Source: a virus
DNA: 64,000 nucleotides
Reading direction: 5' to 3' (one strand)
Virus record (IMG/VR): IMGVR_UViG_3300009508_001156
Coordinates: 1 to 64,000 of that record
Below are positions 44,701-50,800 of this stretch, in pieces. Numbering within the stretch: the stretch's first letter is position 1; the number at the start of each line of letters is the position of its first letter. Both the position numbers and the translations under genes were made by a program. The notes under the pieces were generated by a model. The model was given only the letters and a program-made list of their open reading frames with translations, did no database searches and was not told the DNA's origin.

Positions 44701-45108
44701 TCCATCTCTGCTATAACTATAATCCCCTGCAATAGTTGTGCTACCACCAAATGTATTGGTAGTTTCAATAACTCTACGTAAACCCCAGTTAACATGATCA
44801 TCAGCAGTACTACTACTTCTATCAAAATCTCCTGATTGGGTAGTCACTACAAATCTTTCAACAATCATACCTGGTTGTTGAAGTGGTGGAATTTCTACTT
44901 CTAGTATTCTAGGATCTGCACGTAACTGTTCAGCTTCGTCATCACTGAGATTAAAACTAGTAATACGTGGATTTTTATATCTTGGATCAACAATTTCCAC
45001 TTCACGATCAGGGATCGTTTCGTTACCAAATGCAGCACACAGTTCTTGTTCTAGCTCAGCTAAATCCACATCTTTATGTACAATGACATTGTATTCTCTA
45101 TGTACCAT
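32773..45108 (-). CDS. Giant subtilase fused to adhesin and propeller domains
   Basis: This 4111-residue protein starts with ATG at 45108 behind AAGGA; the TTG just before it is rejected. Residues 1-80 look like an I9-type propeptide. The S8 catalytic domain (about 100-490) has VVMDSGI (Asp145), EGHGTHCA (His190), SAGNN (Asn345, oxyanion hole) and GGTSMAAPQVAG (Ser454), a complete triad. Cadherin-like Ig repeats follow, then a LamG/concanavalin-like region (about 750-960), six Calx-beta-like repeats (about 1045-1730), three more cadherin-like units, a seven-bladed FG-GAP-like propeller (about 2015-2410; repeats such as FGSAVGITDNYAIVG), two more cadherin-like units and about 1500 residues of beta-rich domains. 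The C-terminal end is SGPEPSGPEPIRPP. No signal peptide is clear. Its place among fibre genes suggests a virion-bound protease-adhesin that trims or binds surface proteins. Confidence 0.9.
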   Translation of the reverse strand: MVHREYNVIVHKDVDLAELEQELCAAFGNETIPDREVEIVDPRYKNPRITSFNLSDDEAEQLRADPRILEVEIPPLQQPGMIVERFVVTTQSGDFDRSSSTADDHVNWGLRRVIETTNTFGGSTTIAGDYSYSRDGTGVDFVVMDSGIQADHPEFEDADGNSRVRQIDWYDAADIPGTMPTNFYTDFEGHGTHCAAIAAGKTYGWAKNADIYSFKMAGLEGPTDPYNGINYSVIFDLVVAWHNRKNNPADPIYTGRPTVMNMSWGFLYQNENEPDSGEYRGTPWTFGDPGYTVGTTLWNSTGIVPKLGNPTNGYKYKLPGTSTSANTDIDTIASAGIIVTISAGNNYYKNTLPGDVEYDNSVSWGAITRFYHRQGSPYSPDIFFVGSIDTDQILDGTYKDRVASSSTRGPAVNIFSPGDSIASATSTVNSYASLDVYNYIPDTNFRMVELGGTSMAAPQVAGIAALHLQANPNLTPAQIQDRIINDNSYNVMYSTGSDTDYTAYTSSLLGAAGNVVYSKYSIDVNESLSDITLSNPSLVTTNLNQPATINLRDLTSNVAVTNFREFTVTTTPTNGTVTLIDPSQGTVEYTPNTSYTGPDNFSFTLKNNLGNVSTNQSDVSVQVGSGQLVTVADDSFTTFGLETTVLDVLANDGINANVSTVVVDTSPSNGTASPNIDGTIDYTSSIRYGLDSFTYTVDSTTDVTSDISNVTVYINQRVAVSDFSFEANSPGTSTIPVLKNSTSYDPHFANVRAIYNFISPSLGTAASATGSTYLGNITPVGSSIEFVTTGGEHDLGSLYFGDKNFHTGASIDSTNLAASNFFTSPEWTVEWSFKISSSSVTGTQSMMCAKSVNNGPLRVFFNGTGLTCLVSSSSSIIRNFQGLTGWVYDDWNKIAIQRNNDSLAVFINGVLVREDSTLTSLNNISETDSIIYLGRDAFSTTSYKLNDCYMDNIRFTASARYDIADSYYPATQTFATSNSDLANVSTLTIAEQPTYGTAVLDLGNAAILYTADEGYVGADSFKYNVTSLNPTLSGNAIVTLEVSGIGTYDTMLVSPASVDEDGSTVTFTINTAFVLDGTTVGYTVGGTGITVDDISLGSLTGTINVNSNQGTLALQVLTDNLTEGAETLTLTLDATDSAGWATNSLSNVLLINDTSLSKIYDSLDVSPVSVDEDGSNVTFTVNTTNVTDATTIGYTISGTGITTNDISLGSLTGSITITANEGTLEFQVLADTFTEGPETLILTLDANDSFGTSTGSLSNTVTINDTSVTAGVYNTSTFNINSVNEDSDGDNTDVIFTVNTTAVLDGTTVGYTISGTGITVDDISLPSLTGSITINSNTGSVSFNVIADNLTEGNETLILTLDATDSAGWSTGGLSDTVLLVDTSVNDPIYDNVYFNLTNVDEDSSTQVVFTVDTSYVIDGTTIGYTVGGTGITVNDISLISLTGDFTIINNTDSIDFTVNTDSLTEGNETLTITLDAQDSVGTNTGSLANSIILNDTSQSPLPGTPTYNTVGFNFPTVNEDGTTIVIFTINTTDVVSGTTVPYTISGGGITTDDLNLNSLTGDIVIVQGNIGQLAFTVSQDFLTEGPEILTVTLGATDSNGDPTGSLSAQVTLIDTSKTPAYLSAAFDVDSITENGTDFAVFRVDTENVAVNTEIGYVITGVGSGDISVPLTGNIFINNTDYGILAFTATEDFTTDGNMTATVTLVAQDSFGTFTGGLSDSVIIIDTSKTPNTPPTATSVNTSTGESTTIIIDLSGNISDSGPSSGLTALNIVTPPDFGTANVTFSLPDAYITYTPNPGFYGTDIIAYNVTDNEDTDSNTAFVTIRVFQAPIAANNTVTMNQAEVETFDILSNDSPGEGALVPTLTVIETVPSNGTVINNLDGTITYTPFSQFFGIDTLTYNITNSNNATSLTPGTVTITVNQASPPVAEDDEFIGLVNTAFNINVVSNDLTGNDPIDLNTLIITVPPVNGAAIYLNDGTITYTPNTGFIGVDTLSYTISDTVGRTSNPANVTITISGPDALLLHTVNNENAYGSSVGDNFGEVVAMSDRYSIVGAPNEDDDNGTSSGKAYIFNNTTGELLHTLVNPNPDNLSINDYFGSAVGITDNYAIVGSYGEDATTGVSPGRAYIYNAFTGLLLHTISDPSPPYEFNNFGQTVAITDNYFIVGDPTFTQGGASSGIVYVYDLATATLLHTITNPNLYYSGSGDRFGSAIAMTDTYFVVGAPGEDATVAPLGDTGIAYIYNTVTGAQLYTLENPANPGTQDLFGSSVAITNDYAVIGAPRATGDSLTYSGIQWGAAYIFNTSTGALLHTLDNPEESALPMFMGSSVAIDNVRTLVSVPDGNNQTGIVHVYDTATGSYLYAIVDPNADINSRFGNYVGLSDNYSIVTSPGSVLGGIEGAVYIFLTTVGINTAPISVNDSITTFENDTVIIDVLANDIDLENNIRPSTVRMTSTPLNGTAIVQQNGTIQYTPAFGYTGLDSFTYKVSDVYNLPASNATVSVDILQLPLAVNDSVTIEKNTIAEINLPSNDIGASIDPSSVTIISLPLNGIVQLDQPTGNVVYVPNTNWVGTDTFQYTIKNTFGNISTNIGTVTIIVEQPPGDGNIISIQGNQFDQFGTVVDKPVDVEEFSDKLAPVIDTDIQSFPVSFFYDNPTLLYSATSKPTYKWAGYNPSVYPRKKVTDRIPFKWSDMVGYQNYYLPFPDPVIKITNLGDVSGYTNDTESLIASSATISVDWQQSSWPIPPRPSPSQYQYTRSVTFTWYRDGVFLSRETKVNDSVFTVSSPPLLPLGDAKNYNIRLDVIAILYGPDDRVVPFKNDASFAHTSSSKISNAAFKVSTYQPSASALTTSVLPIKPNSTGTQYVTVYRRFVDDTLISTIGNSVTFGSFKRGYIYPNFDSAPGRTPDNYVDYEWQRRIDPGKEWFAENLTDNTQFYWDAGSNDGLGGSQDLNGHQIRFRARARQELNDPDQTTTGDWATTSPITVQYFTEYYVPIFSLGGVTSAIKGGEISAVFTPYNMGAGATTYYWRIVPLGAFANEFVTDSGSFSLDENLYYDGSRPVDHRKTITSLVNVGDTVDRSYSIEFFTNSGYTGDPIFADTLTTVSSVPAYNIQARWLGSNGKNYTGNIDKWEVYVREESVVDLFDIQIKNLSYKVGDIVYLQNDRIVGDGTSANDIYFRKNSNQAWAKYNSGTRVAVECYNVTVTDTDYIAHFAIQFKGEDDSPLGGSAANYELFNFTFYNAAVAGTALVDFTARIYDNVEFFFAITSELEASEVTYYTINNVLSQTGDGYVKWKSYDIASNTGNDDHYFLNPGTYALEDLTFFYQWERIQDGEWTSFKNDLGGSDWVNKTSSAYYLGSGDEGFYFNDIGDTTVIHNWANGIDIRQRIIIYNNRGKIIADQYSNVVTMKINVSDTASSVGINSISVQNATEGSTTYTLTINSKGMIGKGVRVQLTNNNFYHTSTDFYTLIKRNTTNVRLNDLIPQKYYNTAATETITVTAPAGTAAAGYESKSTTYTIAQAPMEFVFGKVDYTSGGSTLEKGFGQSTAITSEEGGVLNFRGFFNNVPPGEDIILEFYAFTDDGSLVPNASIVNLISGTDGLGSLDKPYKTGTITYPYVPANSLVKRNQSYLAKMEGLTLKYDPSSFDTFKGNWRVTTTPNRLVDITGSIKSVNTLPVPWSPSGQDINVIASENIKEDGTTANPVLQGYVFFWGISSAPAGTTIYWRINSSKTTAVAGVNYDGTQNNATLTTDASGVAFQNKPGVRQDGDPTAPLFFPVINDGTYAVTDPVIAVDMSFYSDFRTSYTASTKILNVNPAPIPAPTVNLAQAYSTGILWTYINVQNFAAGDYPTGTILTFIIDDDGTIKKIAGSKGTITTESTWLPAGESASDYEWKVSYRHSDSALADQTSAIMYAYNNGSTGNAQSFNTWYSTTGSQIIFSSGSQGVNADPATSVMTIEVRSKSNNAVKDSDSTSIYWLPDSYTLPSEDVPVEEQPTTPATPPPTPVIKYFFWEPATIEVGQSNTLYWSVSNATSVEVTGDTGTYRLSGSGSRVNGPYKSAGNFSTTLTAYKAGAVPTTATATAPITVTAGPSGPEPSGPEPIRPPSIVIDER
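39915..41975 (-). repeat. Six tandem ~345-bp Calx-beta-like coding repeats
   Basis: Six units each contain VDEDG or a variant (V/I-x-E-D/N-G), then VGYT(V/I)-x-GTGIT-x-(D/N)-DISL, LTG and LTEG-x-ETL(T/I)-(L/I)-TLDA, ending near (I/L)NDTS. The matching codons recur at 336-356-base spacing (for instance near 40464, 40820, 41161, 41512 and 41848). They are similar enough in DNA to allow unequal recombination. The motif LTEGPETL is a hallmark of Calx-beta domains, which often bind calcium. Confidence 0.75.
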
Positions 45109-45124
45109 CAAAAAAATCCTTGCT

Positions 45125-47179
45125 TTAATCGCCGAGTCGTTGTTTCAGAGCGTCTATTTCATTAGATAAATCTTTTATTGCTTCAATTAACAATCCCACC
45201 ATATTTCCGTATGCAACACTCTTTGTCCCGTCAGGATCGTCGCCAGTGTGAACAACTTCTGGTAGTACTGATTCTACATCTTGTGCAATAACTCCTGTGT
45301 GCTTAACCGAATCTCCTATCAATGTGTATGTGTATCCCGTAATTGCTTTAACTTTTGATACTGCATCGGTAATAGGTTCTAAATTTTCTTTTAGTCTTAA
45401 ATCACTAAATGCAGTAATGTCGCCTGATGCAGTAATGTCGCCTTTCTTTGAAAACGTTATGCTATGATTTGTAGCAGTGCTATCGTCGCGAGTGTTAAAA
45501 ACTAAATTTGTCGTTGATGTAGGTATTCCTGCTGGAAAATCTGCGGATGCACCGTATCGAATATTTTTTGATATATCTATTCCTGCTGGAAAATCTGCTC
45601 TTGCCGTAAACGTCTTAACCCCTGTTGCTGTTTGGCTGGTAGTACCTTGTAGTAATAAGAAATGCGTAGCAGGAACTAGATTATCAAACGGTGTTGTTCT
45701 AATAAAACTAATTTCGCCCGTAGTATTATTATACTCTAGTGCAGTATTTGATGCTGTTGCAATAGAAATTAATTCTCTTGTATAATTAACATTAGATTGA
45801 AAATCTAATGATCTAACATTTAATGATAAACTACCAATTGGTGTTTCTGTCGAAGATGATTCTACTACATCAATACTACCATTACTGCTAGTAACATATT
45901 TAATATTACTTATAGGGTCTGCAAATTCACTTCCGCCAGTTACATTATTTAAATACATAAGCTGACCGTTAGTACCAGTACTAGCAGGCATTCTGTAGCC
46001 ATTAATATCAGCATGTCCCTGAATGTTTACGTTAGCTGCACTAATGTTGTTTACTCGGTCACTAGTTGATGCAATGTCTCCGCCTGATGGAAAAAGTATA
46101 TTAGTATAGACATTAATAGTAGATGCGCTTACAACATCAACTGGATCAGCTTGAGACCCAATGGTGTATGTACCACCATTAGATAAAATGCTATTGCCAA
46201 TTTTTAAATCATTTATATAACCTTGTGAGAATAGGTTAGTAGTACTACCTAAATTATATGTATTACTTACTACAGGAACAGTGTTTGCACCATGATGAAA
46301 CACATTAGCAGCAGCAATGTTTGTACCACCGTTATCTTCAATTTGTCCGTTAACTAATTCAAGGTAATAAGAACCAGTGTTTAAATTATAAGCAGCATTA
46401 GATCTTTGTGATAATCTTGCTGAATTAACTACTGTTTGATCGTCTAATCGAGTATTCATCCCAGGATATATAGTAGTACCTATACCGCCTATACTTTGTA
46501 CAATATCGAATTGAGGATGAAAATTATGAGTATCTCCATCTGTAGTACTTACTGCATCTGCAACAGTAAAAGAAGTTTCGTGTCCACTATATAATGCAAT
46601 AATACGCTCGCCGTCATAATAGCCGCTTGCTGTTATTTCACCATCATTTTTATAATATAATGCTAATACTGAGCGCGGTATTCCATCAGTATCAACTAAG
46701 AAGATATTTCTTATACTGGTTCCATAAAAAGTTGGATTGCTTAGTTCAGAGTTTGTATCATACAGTAGGGATATTTCCCCTGGCTTGTTTGCTAGTTGAT
46801 ACCCAGTAGAGCCCGTGTTAATATATAATTGACCTGTACCAATGTTAAAATATTCTGTACCTGCTTTGTTTTGGCCGTGTATATTTGTAGGAGGGGAGTT
46901 TACTACAAGAGGGCGATTTGGCAGCCATGCACCCGTAGTGCCGTCGTATGATCTCAACACTTTAAAGTTTTTATCGTACCATAATTGACCACTTGTTGGA
47001 TCAGCTGGCGGAGTACCGTCAGAGGCGAAATTATCTAATAAATCGATTTGGGTTTTTGCAATAACTTGACCATAATTCTCATAGTTACGTCCAATAAGAT
47101 CGATACTGTAGTCACTGTTAAGACTACCGTCAGGTATCGTTATTGGTTCGCCGCTTGCATTCTCAATAATATATGGCAC
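45125..47179 (-). CDS. Tail-fibre protein with peptidase S74 chaperone
   Basis: This 684-residue fibre shares its first 90 residues with the fibre at 30864-32702 (MPYIIENASGEPITIPDG, IDLIGRNYENYGQVIA, SGQLWYDK), a probable baseplate or tail anchor. The shaft is rich in Asn, Thr, Ser and Gly. The last 105 residues form an S74 intramolecular chaperone: SDLRLKENLEPI has the catalytic Ser and Lys, HTGVIAQDVESVLPEVV and VAYGNMVGLLIEAIKDL are family motifs, and a final coiled coil (NEIDALKQRL) ends it. In such proteins the chaperone makes the trimer fold, then cuts itself off at the serine. The subtilase-adhesin follows after 16 bases. The stop and the subtilase start suggest co-transcription. Confidence 0.9.
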   Translation of the reverse strand: MPYIIENASGEPITIPDGSLNSDYSIDLIGRNYENYGQVIAKTQIDLLDNFASDGTPPADPTSGQLWYDKNFKVLRSYDGTTGAWLPNRPLVVNSPPTNIHGQNKAGTEYFNIGTGQLYINTGSTGYQLANKPGEISLLYDTNSELSNPTFYGTSIRNIFLVDTDGIPRSVLALYYKNDGEITASGYYDGERIIALYSGHETSFTVADAVSTTDGDTHNFHPQFDIVQSIGGIGTTIYPGMNTRLDDQTVVNSARLSQRSNAAYNLNTGSYYLELVNGQIEDNGGTNIAAANVFHHGANTVPVVSNTYNLGSTTNLFSQGYINDLKIGNSILSNGGTYTIGSQADPVDVVSASTINVYTNILFPSGGDIASTSDRVNNISAANVNIQGHADINGYRMPASTGTNGQLMYLNNVTGGSEFADPISNIKYVTSSNGSIDVVESSSTETPIGSLSLNVRSLDFQSNVNYTRELISIATASNTALEYNNTTGEISFIRTTPFDNLVPATHFLLLQGTTSQTATGVKTFTARADFPAGIDISKNIRYGASADFPAGIPTSTTNLVFNTRDDSTATNHSITFSKKGDITASGDITAFSDLRLKENLEPITDAVSKVKAITGYTYTLIGDSVKHTGVIAQDVESVLPEVVHTGDDPDGTKSVAYGNMVGLLIEAIKDLSNEIDALKQRLGD

Positions 47180-47191
47180 TGTTTAATCCTC

Positions 47192-47860
47192 TTAGCTTAG
47201 TTGTACTCTAATAGTGTAAATTACTTCTATCTCTCTGTTTGAACTTTTTTGTACTGGATGAAAAAGTACATGGGTTAACATTGTGCTTGTGTTTATAATT
47301 TCTTCTGGGGTTGCTAATCCAGTATCAGTTGGGTAAGAAAATAAAGCAAGCTCATCGAAAATGTAATCTCCTTCATTAGTTGTACTACTATCAAACGTGT
47401 CTTGACCACTTGGTTCATTATATGCTAACGTACAGGTACATTTAATATCAGTGTAACTTTGTCCTGGGATTATCGATATATTATTATTAACTTGATCGCT
47501 GTTTTCGTCGCTGTCGCTAATAGCCTTCCAATATGTCCTACTGTATAAGTTTGCACCTGATTCATATCCTTCGGTGACCCTAGGGGTTTTATATGATACT
47601 TTTCCAGCTGTATCTACACTAGTTCCGCCATTTCCGAAAGCAAGATAATGAATATATGCTGTTTCATTATTACTTAATGCTTGAGCTACTATGTATGCCA
47701 TATTACCGTAATGAATAGCATTTCTTTTGTTTACGATCTCCTGACCGGTTTGCTTGTCGCGGATTAAAATATGCCCGCTCACGTTCAATCCCATTTGGTC
47801 ATCTGGTTTTGTAGATTGATTCATAACTTGTTTTTCCGAATTTGGTTTATTAACATCCAT
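47192..47860 (-). CDS. Virion structural protein, 222 residues
   Basis: This is a 222-residue beta-rich protein. VSGHILIRDKQTGQEIVNKRNAI is followed by AFGNGGTSVDTAGKVSYKTPR and YIFDELALFSYPTD, with NREIEVIYTIRVQL at the end. I recall similar proteins in T4-like cyanophages annotated as structural and found beside fibre genes; the FGNGG and DELALF blocks are the most characteristic. It lies 12 bases from the S74 fibre gene and behind a late-promoter octamer. It may be a connector or a fibre-base protein. Its exact place in the particle is unknown. Confidence 0.65.
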   Translation of the reverse strand: MDVNKPNSEKQVMNQSTKPDDQMGLNVSGHILIRDKQTGQEIVNKRNAIHYGNMAYIVAQALSNNETAYIHYLAFGNGGTSVDTAGKVSYKTPRVTEGYESGANLYSRTYWKAISDSDENSDQVNNNISIIPGQSYTDIKCTCTLAYNEPSGQDTFDSSTTNEGDYIFDELALFSYPTDTGLATPEEIINTSTMLTHVLFHPVQKSSNREIEVIYTIRVQLS

Positions 47861-47866
47861 TGTTGT

Positions 47867-47874
47867 TATTTATC
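47867..47874 (-). promoter_or_regulatory. T4-late-type promoter octamer GATAAATA
   Basis: The minus strand reads GTGATAAATAACAACAATG, with the octamer ending only six bases before the ATG at 47860. It lies in the 37-base gap behind the giant structural gene. The short spacing makes either a nearly leaderless transcript or a later start likely (in-frame ATG at residue 13), so the call is weaker than that at 29860. Confidence 0.4.
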
Positions 47875-47897
47875 ACTTTTAAAAAACACTAATTTAC

Positions 47898-50800
47898 TTA
47901 TGGGGTCGGATCTTCGCCGAAGTGCATAAATCGCATAATGCTGTTAAAAGAACTATAATCAGCATTTGCTCTATCTGCCAAACTTTGTGCTGTTTGACCA
48001 GCAAGTCTTGCACTATCCCACGCTACATCTGAATTGCCTGTTTCAATCACTTCAACTTCAACAGTAACAGCGTCGTTGAATAAAATTCTATTAAACGTTG
48101 ACTGCCAACCTTCAGCTGCACTAGGAACAACATTAACTATTTGTCCCGGGCCTGCACCAAATGTTTCATTTACAATTGCAACATCTCTCCAATACAACTC
48201 AACAGTTTGTCCTGCTGTTGGTAAGAGACTAGATAATTGATTACTTAGTGTAATATTACCTGACCCATAATTCAAGTCTCCTATAAACCCTAAGGTATCA
48301 ATACCCCGTTTAATTTCCATGCCTGGTACATATCTTGAGAACCACAATTGTGTAAGTTCATTAACTTTCTGATACACTGGAGTATACAACTGGTATTCAT
48401 GTTTACCGGGCTCTGGTTCGCCTAAGTAGGACTGAATTTGTCCAATATATTCACCAGCTGTTCCACTAGCTGTCTGCACAATTAGTATATCATTAACATT
48501 ATGTCCTGGACTACTTACTCTTATAGTACTATTACCTTGAGGAACATCTTCCATTACGACAGCCGTACTAGTGTACAATGGAGCTTGTAATTGTAAAATA
48601 TTAGTATATTGTACTGCCGACTGCGCTAGTACAGCTGGTTGTGAGATAGTAGATTTTATCTTAATAGCTTTGTTAGTTATATCAAACATTCCTGTAGTCA
48701 TTACTAAGTTACTTGTTTCTGCACCACTCTCTATTAATACTGCGGTATCGCTCTGTGTGCTTAATACATTGGCATTTTCGTCCCAGCTATTAATCTGTAA
48801 CCAAAAGTTATCATCCTGATTACCAAGAGTAGCATCTCCTGCTTGATCCCACTTAGTTACGTCTTCGTAACGTGTTCCTATTTCAAGCCATACTGCGCTC
48901 TCTGGCATCAAGTCATTAAACAAATCTACATTGTAAGCAGAGTACACTGGAGTTCCTGCTGGGTGGTGTTGTATAGTGGTGCCTTTAGCACCCCTAGTTA
49001 TAAAATCAACTTTATCGTCGATCTTCCTACCATATTGTATTAACTCATCACCTATCCACAAAGCCTGAGGCTGGTCTAAAGATGCTGGCTGTACCCACGA
49101 AACATTGTCAAGGAATAATTCGCTCCCCCATATTTCTAAGTCTTTTGATAGGGCAGATGTCTTTCTACTGCTTATTCTTAAATAATCTGTACCGCCAAAT
49201 AAGTTCATATGCACTCTATGTGTAACTTCACGTGAGTTGGGTGCTACTTGCTCAACGATATTTTCTTGTATGGTTTCGGTGACTAAGTCCCAAGCTCCAA
49301 TAGTACCATTTTCTATAGCAGTATCCCACCCAGAGACTGTATCGATGCCGTAGAAATTAGTATTGCTAGTAGGATCTACACCAGCCTGAATCACTGCGTT
49401 AACAAAATCAATATTTGTAAACTCTGCAAGTGTTGGAGAAATTATAGTGTATTCTGATGGATCATAATTTTCTTCTGCAAATTTCTTATCAATTAAAACA
49501 CTTGCTTCAGTTGTTATTCCATAAAAACTTCTACCAGTAAAGTTACTTCCGCTAACTGACACTGTTGATCCGTTAAGCAGTGTATCTTCTAAGAAAGTGC
49601 TGATAGTTGCATTTGCACCATCTATTGACACAATTTCTCCATACAATATATTACCTGTAACACTGGTTACACTTTGTCCAACAATTAATTCTGCAGGATT
49701 ACTTAATTTAAGTACGTTTGTTCTTTTGTTTGCTTGCGCTGTTAAAGTTTGAGTATAACTTTCAGAAACAACTATGTTAAGTTGACTTTGTAACCCGATA
49801 ATTTGCGCGGCACCAAGGGTAATGTTTATAGCACTAATGGTCGAACCGTCGCCATCTGGTACTACTGTAGCAGTTGCTGACCACAGGCCAACCTCACTGT
49901 TAGTAAAATCGTTATAGAAAGTAACTGTAGGATTAATCCAACCCCTTCCACCATCTAATACTGTAGTGCTTACTAAATTGTATACAGTATGTTGAAGATC
50001 AAGGTTTGCAGGTAAAACATCATACTGTGCCACAACTTCCGTGGTACCTCTAGCAAATTCTGAGGTTACAACTGTCATTACAACAGACTCTAACGGATCA
50101 AACAATGCTAACTCTTCTGGCATTTCTTCGCCGTAAAGCATTCTATGAAAAGTAATACTATCAAATCCTTCGTAAACTTCATCGTTACGTCTCAGCGTTA
50201 CAGGGCCATCTATATCTTTATTAATTATGCCTTCATAGATTACATATTCTTTTACTTGGTCCCAAGGATGATCTCCAACTCCTATGCTTGTAACATTACC
50301 GTAATTGGCACTATTTCTGCTGTCCGTAACTGTTACGTTATCATAATCAGTGTTTTCGTCCCACGGGTCGCTGTCGAAACCAAACTGTGTAACTACGTCA
50401 GTTATGGAATCAAAATTATCAACATATTCTTTGAAGGTATATGCATTTACAGTTTCCCCTTGGAAATCACCGCCGGATTTTGTTTTTAGCAGCGATAATG
50501 TAGTATCCATTTGATTGCTGCCAATCATGTTATTAAGTAACAAATAGTTCCCTACAATACTTGTATTAGCAGACGCAGTAGGGTCATTAAAGAACGTGTT
50601 TACTTCAGTGTTGAATGCTGCCTGAACATCTGAATCATATTTAAATATTCTATCTATTGCTCTTATGTTACTGCTAGGATCAGCCATAACTGCTGCATTA
50701 GCTACTGATAAAAACGCAATATTTTTAGATATAGCTATACTTTCTGTATCAGTAGCCGGATCCCATCCAAACAATGTTGGTAACCAGTTTGTTCTGTCGA

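Noticed and set aside
30864-47179. Diversity-generating retroelement for the fibre genes
   Set aside because: No reverse transcriptase or template/variable repeat pair with adenine-biased changes was seen in the window.
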